Part shown: piece after piece, positions 1-8,971 of the stretch
How positions within the stretch are numbered: position 1 is the stretch's first letter
Layout: each line of letters starts with the position of its first letter
Source of the DNA: Streptomyces armeniacus
GTDB taxonomy: Bacteria; Actinomycetota; Actinomycetes; Streptomycetales; Streptomycetaceae
Reading direction: 5' to 3'
NCBI RefSeq assembly: GCF_003355155.1
Contig: NZ_CP031320.1
Coordinates: 4,827,367 to 4,891,366 of the forward strand
DNA: 64,000 nt
Made by a program: the position numbers and the translations under genes
The notes under the pieces: model-generated
Database searches by the model: none
What the model was told of the DNA's origin: nothing
The model's input: the letters and a program-made list of their open reading frames with translations, nothing else

Positions 1-2
1 CC

Positions 3-389
3 GCCGCGCCGGACACACCCGCGGAGTGCCTGCGGGCCGCGGTGAACGCCGCGTTCGCGCAGTGCTCCGCGCCCATGCTGGCCGGTCACCTGCTCGCCGC
101 CCTGGCCACCGGCTGGCTGCTGCGCCGCGGCGAGGCCGCGCTGTGGCGGCTGGTCCGGATCTCGGCGGGTGCCGCCGCGCGTGCGGAGGACCTGGCGACC
201 GTACGGGAGCTGCGTACGGCCCTCGCGTACGTACGCGCCCTGCGCACCGGACTGCTTCCGGACGCCCCGGCGCCGCACATCACCACGGGGGCGCACGATG
301 TGCGCGTGCCCCGTTCGGTGCTGCTGCACCACGGCGTACAGCGGCGCGGGCCACCGCGGGCGGCGGAAAGCCTCGCGCTCGCCGCGTGA
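3..389 (+). CDS. C-terminal part of a hypothetical membrane protein (runs off the left edge)
   Basis: The frame is open from the first base of the window to a TGA at 387-389, so the start lies outside. The visible 128 residues include one strong hydrophobic stretch (about residues 20-40, ending in the basic run GWLLRRGE). An alanine/arginine-rich cytoplasmic-type tail follows. A GTG at 42 could serve as a start, but the frame is already open and well biased before it, so I treat the gene as cut by the edge. I do not recognise the family. It lies in the same direction as the copper cluster, 347 bp before it. Confidence 0.55.
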   Translation, partial: AAPDTPAECLRAAVNAAFAQCSAPMLAGHLLAALATGWLLRRGEAALWRLVRISAGAAARAEDLATVRELRTALAYVRALRTGLLPDAPAPHITTGAHDVRVPRSVLLHHGVQRRGPPRAAESLALAA

Positions 390-736
390 CGCGTCCGCCC
401 GTACGACCGACCCCGGCCGCCCCTTCCAGGACCGGCCGCCGGTGGCCGGCGCGGGTGCGGGTGCGGGACATGCGGCGCGGCGGGGCCCGTACGCCGGCCC
501 CGCGCGACGGCACCGGCAGCAGCACGGACGCGTAGGCACGCGCCGCAGCACGCGCACGTACGCACGCACCACCGCGTACGTGCCCGCCGAGCGGCCGGCC
601 GAACGCCGCGCCCGTGCACGCCTGCGCCTCCTGCCGCCGTGCGCCCAGTCCGAGTTCGCGCCACGCCGCCGCGCCGTGTCACGCCGTGCGCGCGCGTGCC
701 GAACACACCTGCCACAGAAGCCAGAAGGAAACACAC
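390..736. other. Non-coding gap before the copper cluster
   Basis: This 347-bp stretch has no credible gene. It is G+C-rich and full of CGTACG/GTACG words. The promoter of the downstream copper cluster should lie here, but I see no clear -35/-10 pair and no recognisable CsoR-type palindrome. The last 12 bp hold the ribosome binding site (GAAGGAA) of the YcnI-like gene. Confidence 0.5.
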
Positions 737-1474
737 ATGAAGACCTCCCACCGCCGCGTCGCGACCGCCGGCGTGCTCGCCGCGTCCGCCGTACTGGTCG
801 CCGCGGGCACCGCCTCCGCGCACGTCTCCGTCGAACCGGAGGAGGCCGCGAAGGGCGACTACAGCACCGTCACCTTCAAGGTCCCCAACGAGCGGGACGA
901 CGCGTCCACGGTCAAACTCGAGGTCAACCTGCCCACCGGCCACCCGCTCGCGTCCGTGATGCCGCAGCCGGTGCCCGGCTGGGACGTCAAGGTCACCAAG
1001 TCCAAGCTGGACAAGCCGATCGAGTCGCACGGCGAGAAGCTCACCGAGGCCGTCACGAAGATCACGTGGTCGGGCGGGAAGATCGAGCCGGGGCAGTTCC
1101 AGCAGTTCCCCGTCTCGATGGGCCAGCTGCCGGAGGACACGGGTCAGCTCGTCTTCAAGTCCCTCCAGACGTACGACAGCAAGGAGGTCGTGCGCTGGAT
1201 CGAGGAGCCGAAGGAGGGCGCCGCGGAACCGGAGCACCCGGCTCCCGTACTCAAGCTGGCGGCCGCCGACGAGCAGACCGGTTCCGGCTCCGACGCCAAG
1301 AACGGGGAGAACAGCGGGAACAGCCAGGCCGGCGAGAAGACCGAGAACGCCGCCGACAGCTCCGACTCCGACGGCGCGGACACCACCGCCCGCGTCCTCG
1401 GCGTGATCGGCATCGTCGTCGGAGTGGCCGGCGTGGCCTTCGGCGTACTCGCCGGACGGCGCCGTTCCGCATGA
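737..1474 (+). CDS. YcnI-like (DUF1775) copper-binding membrane-anchored protein
   Basis: 245 residues. A Sec signal peptide ends in TASA before His29, so the mature protein would begin HVSVEP. An N-terminal histidine is the copper ligand of the mono-histidine brace described for Bacillus YcnI, and the matching conserved tryptophan is visible as VVRW at Trp154. The DUF1775 domain fills about residues 29-175. A Ser/Asp/Asn-rich linker and one C-terminal membrane helix (about 218-240, followed by RRR) tether it outside the cell. The ATG at 737 was chosen for the GAAGGAA just upstream and the complete signal peptide. It heads the copper cluster, 89 bp before sco, and probably binds or delivers Cu(II) extracellularly. 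The family call is firm; the role is by homology. Confidence 0.85.
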   Translation: MKTSHRRVATAGVLAASAVLVAAGTASAHVSVEPEEAAKGDYSTVTFKVPNERDDASTVKLEVNLPTGHPLASVMPQPVPGWDVKVTKSKLDKPIESHGEKLTEAVTKITWSGGKIEPGQFQQFPVSMGQLPEDTGQLVFKSLQTYDSKEVVRWIEEPKEGAAEPEHPAPVLKLAAADEQTGSGSDAKNGENSGNSQAGEKTENAADSSDSDGADTTARVLGVIGIVVGVAGVAFGVLAGRRRSA

Positions 1475-1563
1475 CCCGCCCAGCATCCCGAGCACGCCCG
1501 GCGCGCTCAGCACAGCCAGCACGCCCAGCACGCCCAGCACCCTCAGCACACCAGGAAAAGCCC

Positions 1564-2229
1564 ATGCGCACGACAAGAACCCGTACGGCTGCCGCCGCCG
1601 CGCTCGTCGCGGCGGCCCTCGCCCTCACCGCCTGCGGCGGCGGCGAGGACGGCGGCAGCGACGACTCCGCACCCGCAAAGGTCGAGAGCGACCAGAAGAA
1701 GGCCGGCGCCGTACTCGACCGGCCCTTCGAGAAGCCCGATCTGACACTCACCGACACCAAAGGCAAGGAGTACGACCTGATCGACGAGACGAAGGGGCAG
1801 CCCACTCTCATCTACTTCGGCTACACCAACTGCCCCGACGTCTGCCCGCTCACCATGAGCAACATCGCCATCGCCAAGTCCAAACTCAGCAAGGCGGACC
1901 AGCAGAAGCTCAAGGTCGTCTTCGTCACCTCCGACCCGAAGCGCGACACCCCGAAGCGGCTGGGCAAGTGGCTGCGCATGCACGACCCGTCGTTCGTCGG
2001 GCTGACCGGCGACTTCGCCACCATCCAGGCGGGCGCGCGCAGCGTCGGCGTGCACATCGAGCCCTCGTACGAGAAGAAGAACGGCGACATCGTGTCCACA
2101 CACGGCGCGCAGGTGCTCGCGTACTCCCCGAAGGACGACAAGGCGCACGTCATCTACACCGAACAGAACGCCACCGCACAGGTCCTGACGAAGGAACTCC
2201 CGACCGTCATCAAGGGAGGCACCCCGTGA
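1564..2229 (+). CDS. sco: Sco/SenC-family copper chaperone lipoprotein
   Basis: 221 residues. The lipoprotein signal ends in LALTAC, with the lipidated cysteine at position 24. The thioredoxin-like domain carries the copper-binding CPDVC motif (Cys90, Cys94) and the distal histidine in STHGAQ (His180), the three ligands of Sco proteins. Sco delivers copper to the CuA site of cytochrome c oxidase. In S. lividans a Sco is encoded beside a PCuAC chaperone and DtpA, the same order as here. The stop codon overlaps the GTG of the next gene by 4 nt, so the two are translationally coupled. Confidence 0.93.
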   Translation: MRTTRTRTAAAAALVAAALALTACGGGEDGGSDDSAPAKVESDQKKAGAVLDRPFEKPDLTLTDTKGKEYDLIDETKGQPTLIYFGYTNCPDVCPLTMSNIAIAKSKLSKADQQKLKVVFVTSDPKRDTPKRLGKWLRMHDPSFVGLTGDFATIQAGARSVGVHIEPSYEKKNGDIVSTHGAQVLAYSPKDDKAHVIYTEQNATAQVLTKELPTVIKGGTP

Positions 2230-2717
2230 TCCGCCTCCCCCGCCGCACCGCGTACGCCGCCACCGCGGCGCTCGCCGGCACGCTCGCGCTCGGCGGCTGC
2301 GGTTCCTCTTCGGGTTCCGGATCGGACTCCGATTCGGAACCCGGCGCCAGGCCGGAACTGAAGCCGAGCGGGGCGTACATGCCGCAGCCCGTCATGAACG
2401 ACATGGCGGGCGGCTTCATGGTCATCGAGAACAAGGGCGACGAGGACGACAAGCTCACCTCCGTCACCACCGACATCGCGAAGACCGTGGAGATGCACAA
2501 GACGGTCGACCAGCAGATGCAGCAGGTGAAGTCGTTCCCGGTGCCCGCGGACGGCGAACTCGCCCTCAGCCGGGGCGGGAACCACCTGATGTTCCTCGAC
2601 CTCAAGCGCAAGCCGGCCGAGGGCGACAAGGTCACCGTGAAGCTGCACTTCGAGAAGTCCGACCCGATCACCGTGTCCGTCCCGGTCAAGGCGACGAACT
2701 ACACACCCGCGAAATGA
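2226..2717 (+). CDS. PCuAC-family (ECuC-like) periplasmic-side Cu(I) chaperone, lipoprotein
   Basis: 163 residues from a GTG that overlaps the sco stop codon. The lipobox is LGGC with Cys25, followed by a Ser/Gly/Asp linker. The PCuAC domain shows the Met/His ligand set in order: MAGGFMV, VEMHK, then HLMFLDLK near the C-terminus, which is the H(M)X10MX21HXM pattern. In S. lividans the equivalent protein (ECuC) passes copper to Sco, and direct coupling to sco supports that here. Eleven bases separate it from the CopC-CopD gene. Confidence 0.9.
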   Translation: MIRLPRRTAYAATAALAGTLALGGCGSSSGSGSDSDSEPGARPELKPSGAYMPQPVMNDMAGGFMVIENKGDEDDKLTSVTTDIAKTVEMHKTVDQQMQQVKSFPVPADGELALSRGGNHLMFLDLKRKPAEGDKVTVKLHFEKSDPITVSVPVKATNYTPAK

Positions 2718-2728
2718 GGTGCTGAAGC

Positions 2729-4810
2729 GTGCTGCTCACCACCGCACCACGGCCGCGCCCACGGTCAGGGGCACGGGTGCGTACGGGGCGACGGGGCCGG
2801 CGCGGAACCGCCGTGCTCGGCGCCCTCGGCGTACTCGCCGCCCTCTGCGCACTGCTGCTCGGAACGGCTGCCCCCGCCTCCGCGCACGCCGTGCTGACCG
2901 GCAGCGACCCGGCCGACGGCGCGGTGGTGGGCAGCGCGCCCAAGGAGGTCACGCTGACCTTCTCCGAAGGCGTCTCGATGTCCGACGACTCGATACGCGT
3001 GCTCGACCCGGACGGCGAACGCGCCGACACCGGCGAACTGATCGACCTGTGCAGCGGTGACCTCGTCAGATACGGCACCAGCCTGCGCGGCGGGCTGCCC
3101 GACGGCACGTACACGGTGGCGTGGAAGGCGGTGTCGGCCGACAGCCACCCGGTGTCCGGCGCGTTCACCTTCTCCATCGGCGCCCCCTCGAAGACGTCCG
3201 TCGGCCTGCCGCAGCAGGAGGCGGGCGGCGGCACGGTCGGCTTCCTGTACGACGTGGGGCGCTACGCGGCGTACGCGGGCTTCGTCCTGCTGGTCGGCGG
3301 CGCCGCGTTCGTCCTGGCCTGCTGGCCGGGCGGGGCGCGCGTACGCGCCGTGCAGCGGCTGGTCGCGGGCGGCTGGGTCGCGGTGACGGCGGCCACGCTG
3401 GTCATGCTGCTGCTGCGGCACCCGTACGACGACGGCGGGGGGCTGGCGGACGTCTTCGACCTGGCCGGGCTGAAGGCGGCGGTCGGTACGAAGCCGGGGG
3501 CCGCACTGGTCTCGCGGCTGCTGCTGCTCGCGGCGGCGGCGCTGTTCCTGTCGGTGCTGTTCGGCACATACACGAGGAGCGCGCCGGCGGAGGAACCGGC
3601 GGCGGAACCGGCGGCGGAACCGGCGGAGGGACCGGCCGGCGATACGGAACCGGCCGCGGACGGGGAAACGGAACGGAAGGAGAACGTCCGTACCGCCGCC
3701 GAACGGCGCGACCTCTTCTTCGGACTCGCGCTCGGCGGCGGCGTCGTGGCCACCGGGCTCGGCGCCACCTGGGCCATGGCCGAACACGCCTCCACCGGCA
3801 TCCAGACCTCACTCGCCATGCCCCTCGACGTCGTCCACCTGCTCGCCGTCGCCGCCTGGCTCGGCGGCCTCGCCACCCTGCTCACCGCGCTCCACCGGGG
3901 CGCGCCCGTCACCGCCACCGCCGTACGCCGCTTCTCGCGGCTCGCGTTCGGCAGCGTCCTCGCGCTCGCGGCGACCGGCCTCTACCAGTCCTGGCGGCAG
4001 GTCGGCTCCTGGTCCGCGCTCGTGGACACCGGGTACGGGCAGCTACTGCTCGTGAAGGTCGGCCTGATCGGGGTGCTGCTCTGCCTGGGCTGGTTCTCGC
4101 GCCGCTGGACGGCCCGTCTCACCGACCCGCCGCCGGCCCCCGCGGACACCGAACCGGACCCGAACCCGGACCCGGAACCTGATCCGGAACCGGAACCCGC
4201 ACACGCCCACGCGTCCGCACCCGGCCCCGCACCCGACCCCGTACGCGCCGCCCAACTCGCCCGCCAGCGCGCCGCCGCCGCGACCGCGCGCCGCAAGCGC
4301 GCACGCGACGCGGACCCGCAGCGCGCCGGACTGCGCCGGTCCGTACTGGCCGAGGCGGGCGTCGCCGTCGTCGTACTCGCCGTGACGACCGTACTGACCG
4401 GCACCGAGCCCGGCCGTACCGCCGAGGCCGCGCAGCGGACCGGCGACGCGCCCGCCGCCGTGCCCGAGCGGCCGGTGAGCTTCAGCCTCCCCTTCGACAC
4501 CGGCGGCCCCAAGGGCGCGGGCACCGCCGAGGTCACCCTCGACCCCGGCCGCACCGGCCGGAACGCACTCGACCTGCGCACCACCGCCCCCGACGGGAAA
4601 CCGCTCGCCGCCCCCGAGGTGAAGATCGCCTTCACCCTCCCCTCCCAGGACCTCGGCCCGCTGCGCAGCACACCCCGCGCGGCCGGTACGGGCCACTGGA
4701 CGGACACCGGCGTACGGCTGCCCGTGGCCGGCGAGTGGAAGATCGCCCTCACCATCCGCACCTCGGACATCGACCAGGTGACCGAGACCAAGACCGTACG
4801 GATCGGCTGA
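2729..4810 (+). CDS. CopC-CopD fusion copper transport protein with C-terminal YtkA-like domain
   Basis: 693 residues from GTG 2729. An N-terminal signal peptide ends PASA before His53, so the mature chain starts with histidine, the Cu(II) ligand of CopC domains. The CopC domain runs to about 150. A CopD-type multi-helix membrane domain (about 165-460) is broken by an acidic repeat of AEEPA/AEPA units near 290-310. A proline/acid linker rich in PDPEPEP follows, and the last ~100 residues form a beta-rich YtkA-like extracellular domain. CopC-CopD fusions move copper into actinobacterial cells. The third extracellular metal domain makes it longer than a plain fusion. It is part of the copper operon; an 80-bp gap leads to dtpA. 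Confidence 0.87.
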   Translation: MLLTTAPRPRPRSGARVRTGRRGRRGTAVLGALGVLAALCALLLGTAAPASAHAVLTGSDPADGAVVGSAPKEVTLTFSEGVSMSDDSIRVLDPDGERADTGELIDLCSGDLVRYGTSLRGGLPDGTYTVAWKAVSADSHPVSGAFTFSIGAPSKTSVGLPQQEAGGGTVGFLYDVGRYAAYAGFVLLVGGAAFVLACWPGGARVRAVQRLVAGGWVAVTAATLVMLLLRHPYDDGGGLADVFDLAGLKAAVGTKPGAALVSRLLLLAAAALFLSVLFGTYTRSAPAEEPAAEPAAEPAEGPAGDTEPAADGETERKENVRTAAERRDLFFGLALGGGVVATGLGATWAMAEHASTGIQTSLAMPLDVVHLLAVAAWLGGLATLLTALHRGAPVTATAVRRFSRLAFGSVLALAATGLYQSWRQVGSWSALVDTGYGQLLLVKVGLIGVLLCLGWFSRRWTARLTDPPPAPADTEPDPNPDPEPDPEPEPAHAHASAPGPAPDPVRAAQLARQRAAAATARRKRARDADPQRAGLRRSVLAEAGVAVVVLAVTTVLTGTEPGRTAEAAQRTGDAPAAVPERPVSFSLPFDTGGPKGAGTAEVTLDPGRTGRNALDLRTTAPDGKPLAAPEVKIAFTLPSQDLGPLRSTPRAAGTGHWTDTGVRLPVAGEWKIALTIRTSDIDQVTETKTVRIG

Positions 4811-4890
4811 CCCGCCGGCCCACCACCAGGAACACACAGGACCACCACAGGACCAGGACCACCACAAGGACCAGGACCGGAACCGGAACC

Positions 4891-6138
4891 ATGAACGCCA
4901 AGAACGAGCACGACCTCAGCCTCACCCGGCGCCGCCTCCTCGGCACCGTCGGCGCCGCGGGCGCCACCGGGCTCGCGCTGGGCGGCACGGGCGGCGCCCT
5001 CGGCCAGTCCGCCGCCCAGGACGAACCGCCCACCGCGCTCGCCACCGTCGGCTCGACCGAGGTCGCCTTCCACGGCAAGCACCAGCCCGGCATCACCACG
5101 CCTCTCCAGGCGCACGGCCACCTCGTCGCCTTCGACCTGGCCTCCGGCGCGGGCCGCAAGGAGGCCGCCGCACTGCTGCGCCGCTGGTCCCGTACGGCCT
5201 CCGCCCTCATGGCCGGCGATCCAGCGCCCGACGGCCACTCCGGGGTGGCCCTGGACGCCGGTCCCTCCTCGCTCACCGTGACCTTCGGCTTCGGGCGCGG
5301 CTTCTTCAGCCGTACGGGCCTCACCGCGCAGCGGCCCGAAGCGCTGGCGCCGCTCCCCCAGTTCTCCCGCGACGCCCTCGACGAGAAGCGCTCGAACGGC
5401 GACCTGTGGGTGCAGATCGGCGCCGACGACGGCCTCGTCGCCTTCCACGCGCTCCGCGCGGTCCAGCGCGACGCCGCCGGCACCGCCCGCGTGCGCTGGC
5501 AGATGAACGGATTCAACCGCGCCGTCGGCGCGACCCCGCACCCCAAGACCATGCGCAACCTCATGGGCCAGGTCGACGGCACCAACAACCCCAAGCCGTC
5601 CGACTCCGACTTCGACAAGCGGGTCTTCGTGCCGCCCGGCGGCCCGCCCGGCTGGATGGAGGACGGCTCGTACGCGGTGTTCCGGCGCATCCGGATGCTC
5701 CTCGACAACTGGGACGAGCAGTCGCTCGCACAGCAGGAGAAGGTCATCGGCCGCCGCAAGTCGGACGGCGCCCCGCTGTCCGGCGGCACCGAGACGACCG
5801 CCGTGAACATGGAGAAGCGGAAGGCGGACGGCGGCCTCGCCATCGCCGCGGACGCCCACGTACGGGTGACGGCCCCGGACACCAACGGCGGCGCCGCCAT
5901 GCTCCGCCGCTCCTTCTCGTACCACGACGGCTTCCGCGACGACGGCTCACCCGACGCGGGCCTGCTGTTCGTCGCCTGGCAGGCGGACCCGCTGACCGGC
6001 TTCGTCCCGGTGCAGCGGAAGCTCGACAGCGGCGACGCCCTGTCCCGCTTCATCCGGCACGAGGCCAGCGCGCTGTTCGCGGTGCCGGGCGGCGCGGGCG
6101 AGGGCGAGTACGTGGGGCAGCGGCTGCTCGAGGGCTGA
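4891..6138 (+). CDS. dtpA: Tat-exported DyP-type haem peroxidase DtpA
   Basis: 415 residues with a twin-arginine signal (LTRRRLLG, arginines near 13-15) and a hydrophobic run to about 45. The catalytic GXXDG motif appears as GQVDG (Asp229), and the haem-ligating histidine is in FSYHDGF (His345). These place it in the dye-decolourising peroxidases. In S. lividans the Tat-exported DtpA is needed for maturation of the copper radical oxidase GlxA, so its place at the end of a copper-delivery cluster fits that role. ATG 4891 gives the complete Tat signal. GGAACC repeats directly upstream leave no strong ribosome binding site, which is slightly odd. Confidence 0.93.
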   Translation: MNAKNEHDLSLTRRRLLGTVGAAGATGLALGGTGGALGQSAAQDEPPTALATVGSTEVAFHGKHQPGITTPLQAHGHLVAFDLASGAGRKEAAALLRRWSRTASALMAGDPAPDGHSGVALDAGPSSLTVTFGFGRGFFSRTGLTAQRPEALAPLPQFSRDALDEKRSNGDLWVQIGADDGLVAFHALRAVQRDAAGTARVRWQMNGFNRAVGATPHPKTMRNLMGQVDGTNNPKPSDSDFDKRVFVPPGGPPGWMEDGSYAVFRRIRMLLDNWDEQSLAQQEKVIGRRKSDGAPLSGGTETTAVNMEKRKADGGLAIAADAHVRVTAPDTNGGAAMLRRSFSYHDGFRDDGSPDAGLLFVAWQADPLTGFVPVQRKLDSGDALSRFIRHEASALFAVPGGAGEGEYVGQRLLEG

Positions 6139-6201
6139 GCCCTCAGCGGGGGGCGAGGCCTCGCGGGGCGCGACCGCCGTACGCGCGACTAATGTGGCTG
6201 C

Positions 6202-7131
6202 ATGTCACCCGCGAGCCGCTATACGTACCTGGGTCCCGAAGGGACCTTCACCGAGGCCGCCCTGCGCACCCTGCCCGAGGCCGCCACGCGCGAGCTGCTG
6301 CCGATGGTGTCGGTGCCCGCCGCGCTGGACGCCGTACGGGCCGGGGAGGCGGCCGCCGCACTGGTGCCGATCGAGAACTCGGTGGAGGGCGGCGTCACCG
6401 CCACCCTGGACGAACTGGCCGGCGGCGAACCGCTGATGATCTACCGCGAGGTGCTGCTGCCCATCGCGTTCGCGCTGCTCGTACGGCCCGGCATGGCGCT
6501 GGAGAGCGTGAAGACGGTGACCGGGCACCCCGTCGCGCAGCCACAGGTGCGCAACTGGCTGGCGGCGACGCTGCCGGACGCGCAGTGGGAGTCGGCCGCG
6601 TCGAACGCGGACGGTGCGCGGCTGGTGCAGGAGGGGCGGTACGACGCGGCGTTCGCGGGCGAGTTCGCGGCGGCACCGTACGGGCTGGAGCCGCTGGTCA
6701 CGGACATCCACGACGCGCAGAACGCGACGACCCGGTTCGTGCTGGTGGGCCGGCCGGCGCGGCCCGCGGCACGTACGGGGGCGGACAAGACGTCGGTGGT
6801 GATGTGGCTGCGCGAGGACCACCCGGGTGCGCTGCTGGAGCTGCTGCACGAGTTCGCGTCGCGCGGCGTGAGCATGATGCGGATCGAGTCGCGGCCGACA
6901 GGCGAGGGGATCGGGCGCTACTGCTTCTCGGTCGACTGCGAGGGGCACGTGTCGGACCGGCGCGTGGGCGACGTACTGATGGGGCTGAAGCGGGCGTGCC
7001 AGAAGGTGCGCTTCCTGGGGTCGTACCCGCGGGCGGACGAGGTGCGGCCGACGCTGAACCCGGGGACCACGGACGAGGAGTTCGTGGCGGCGGCGGACTG
7101 GCTGACCCGGTGCCTGGACGGGCGGGCCTGA
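6202..7131 (+). CDS. pheA: Prephenate dehydratase
   Basis: 309 residues. The prephenate dehydratase domain starts at YLGPEGTFTE and contains the catalytic TRF motif (NATTRF, about residues 174-179). The C-terminal ACT regulatory domain carries the ESRP phenylalanine-binding motif. It converts prephenate to phenylpyruvate in phenylalanine synthesis and should be feedback-inhibited by Phe through the ACT domain. A -10 hexamer TAATGT at 6190-6195 ends exactly 6 nt before the ATG and there is no ribosome binding site, so the mRNA is probably leaderless. Confidence 0.96.
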   Translation: MSPASRYTYLGPEGTFTEAALRTLPEAATRELLPMVSVPAALDAVRAGEAAAALVPIENSVEGGVTATLDELAGGEPLMIYREVLLPIAFALLVRPGMALESVKTVTGHPVAQPQVRNWLAATLPDAQWESAASNADGARLVQEGRYDAAFAGEFAAAPYGLEPLVTDIHDAQNATTRFVLVGRPARPAARTGADKTSVVMWLREDHPGALLELLHEFASRGVSMMRIESRPTGEGIGRYCFSVDCEGHVSDRRVGDVLMGLKRACQKVRFLGSYPRADEVRPTLNPGTTDEEFVAAADWLTRCLDGRA

Positions 7132-7681
7132 GGGCCTCGGAGGGACCACGGGGCCGGCCCCCACAAAGTTATCCACAGGGTGCCGGGGATGCCTGTGCAC
7201 AAGTCGACACACGAAACGGACGCTGTCGACAAAACGGCATGGAGACCTCGCAGGCATCCACAACACTCCGAAACAACGTACGTCACCCCAATTACCTCGA
7301 TCAACTCTTTGGAGTGACGCATTCCTTCGCGAAACCGGGTGTATCCCTCACGCGAGAGGGGGATTCTGCGCCACCGCACTTTCCGACAAGCGAGCCTCCG
7401 GTAATTTCCACAGCCCACCCCAAACCTGTGGATAACTTAGGCGGGTACCCCAGGGGTCTGTGGATAAGATTCCCCCGCACCCCCTCCCGACCCCGTCCTC
7501 AGGCGGCGAAACCGCTGACAGGAAGCCGCCCGCAGGTAACGGGAGGGAGAATTCCGGATTCCCGTACACAAGCCGTGGACGACACGGCGTACCCGATTCA
7601 CTATTCCCTCAAAATGGACATAAGCGAGCGAAACCGGATATCGAGTCGAGGGCGGTGAAGGGGCACCGGTACCCTGGCGGG
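7132..7681. other. 550-bp pheA-serS gap, A+T-richer than its surroundings, with DnaA boxes
   Basis: No credible gene. The base composition is clearly less G+C-rich than the flanks. It holds the DnaA-box cluster listed separately and, at its right end, the putative serS -10 hexamer TACCCT (7670-7675). I see no T-box or other leader structure for serS. Confidence 0.6.
7169..7467. promoter_or_regulatory. dnaA boxes: Cluster of DnaA boxes
   Basis: Three perfect 9/9 copies of the consensus TTATCCACA are present: 7169-7177 on the plus strand, and 7427-7435 and 7459-7467 on the minus strand (as TGTGGATAA). Two looser copies lie among them, 7194-7202 (minus, TTGTGCACA) and 7404-7412 (plus, ATTTCCACA). 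An A+T-rich nonamer is rare by chance in a ~72% G+C genome, so three within 300 bp is a real cluster. There is no dnaA, dnaN or oriC gene context here. It is more likely a DnaA-titrating or regulatory cluster than an origin. Confidence 0.75.
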
Positions 7682-8971
7682 GTGATTGACCTTCGCCTCC
7701 TCCGAACGGACCCAGACCGTGTGCGCGCCTCGCAGCGAGCCCGTGGAGCGGATGTCGACATCGTCGACGCCCTGCTCTCCGCCGACGAACGACGCCGGTC
7801 GTCCAGCGTCCGCTTCGACCAGCTGCGCTCCGAGCAGAAGCAGCTCGGCAAGCTGATCCCGAAGGCCGAGGGCGACGAGAAGGCCGCCCTGCTGCAGAAG
7901 GCGGGCGAGCTGTCGTCCGCGGTGAAGGCCGCTGACGCCGAGCAGGACGAGGCGGCGGCCGAGGCGCAGGAGCTGCTGCGCCGGCTGGGCAACGTCGTGC
8001 ACCCCGACGTGCCCGTCGGCGGTGAGGAGGACTTCACCGTCCTGGAGACGGTCGGCGAGCCGCGGGACTTCGCAGCCGAGGGCTTCACCCCCAAGGACCA
8101 CCTGGAGCTGGGGCAGCTGCTCGGCGCCATCGACGTGGAGCGCGCCGCGAAGGTGTCCGGCGCCCGCTTCTACTACCTGACGGGTGTCGGCGCCCTGCTC
8201 GAACTGGCCCTGGTGAACGCCGCGATCGCACAGGCGGGCGAGGCCGGCTTCGTACCGATGCTGACGCCTGCCCTGGTCAAGCCGCAGGCCATGGAGGGCA
8301 CCGGCTTCCTGGGGCAGGCGGCCGACGACGTGTACCACCTGGAGCAGGACGACCTGTACCTGGTCGGCACCTCGGAGGTGCCGCTGGCGGCGTACCACCT
8401 GGACGAGATCATCGACGCGGACCGGCTGCCGCTGCGCTACGCCGGGTTCTCGCCGTGCTTCCGGCGGGAGGCCGGCTCGTACGGGAAGGACACGCGGGGC
8501 ATCTTCCGTGTGCACCAGTTCGACAAGGTGGAGATGTTCTCGTTCGTCGCGCCGGAGGAGGCGGAGGCGGAGCACAGGCGGCTGCTGGAGTGGGAGAAGC
8601 AGTGGCTGTCGGGGCTGGGGCTGCCGTTCCAGGTGATCGACGTGGCGAGCGGCGACCTGGGGGCTTCGGCCTCGCGGAAGTTCGACTGCGAGGCGTGGAT
8701 TCCGACGCAGGAGAAGTTCCGGGAGCTGACGTCGGCGTCGAACTGCGACGAGTTCCAGGCCCGGCGGCTTTCCGTGCGGATGCGCGGCAAGGGCCAGGAC
8801 GGGGGCGGCGTACGGCCGCTGGCGACGCTGAACGGCACGCTGTGCGCGGTGCCCCGCACGATCGTGGCGCTGCTGGAGAACCACCAGCAGGCGGACGGGT
8901 CGGTGTGGGTGCCGGAGGTGCTGCGGCCGTATCTGGGCGGGCGCGAGGTGCTGGAACCGGTCGCGAAGTGA
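7682..8971 (+). CDS. serS: Seryl-tRNA synthetase
   Basis: 429 residues from GTG 7682, beginning with the family-typical IDLRLLR. The N-terminal antiparallel coiled-coil arm (about 28-110) binds the long variable arm of tRNA-Ser. The class II core has motif 2 around [14 protein letters not shown] and motif 3 around [11 protein letters not shown]. It charges tRNA-Ser in the cytoplasm. The hexamer TACCCT ends 6 nt before GTG and no Shine-Dalgarno is present, so the transcript is likely leaderless. The stop overlaps the next gene's GTG by 4 nt. Confidence 0.97.
   Translation: MIDLRLLRTDPDRVRASQRARGADVDIVDALLSADERRRSSSVRFDQLRSEQKQLGKLIPKAEGDEKAALLQKAGELSSAVKAADAEQDEAAAEAQELLRRLGNVVHPDVPVGGEEDFTVLETVGEPRDFAAEGFTPKDHLELGQLLGAIDVERAAKVSGARFYYLTGVGALLELALVNAAIAQAGEAGFVPMLTPALVKPQAMEGTGFLGQAADDVYHLEQDDLYLVGTSEVPLAAYHLDEIIDADRLPLRYAGFSPCFRREAGSYGKDTRGIFRVHQFDKVEMFSFVAPEEAEAEHRRLLEWEKQWLSGLGLPFQVIDVASGDLGASASRKFDCEAWIPTQEKFRELTSASNCDEFQARRLSVRMRGKGQDGGGVRPLATLNGTLCAVPRTIVALLENHQQADGSVWVPEVLRPYLGGREVLEPVAK

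Noticed and set aside
169..2229. Long frame running through the YcnI-like gene into sco
   Set aside because: Only the part from ATG 1564 is protein-like (Sco with signal peptide and CPDVC). The upstream part is an out-of-frame reading of the YcnI-like gene.
7169..7467. Chromosomal origin of replication
   Set aside because: DnaA boxes are present but only about five, far fewer than a Streptomyces oriC, and dnaA, dnaN, rpmH and parAB are absent from the window.
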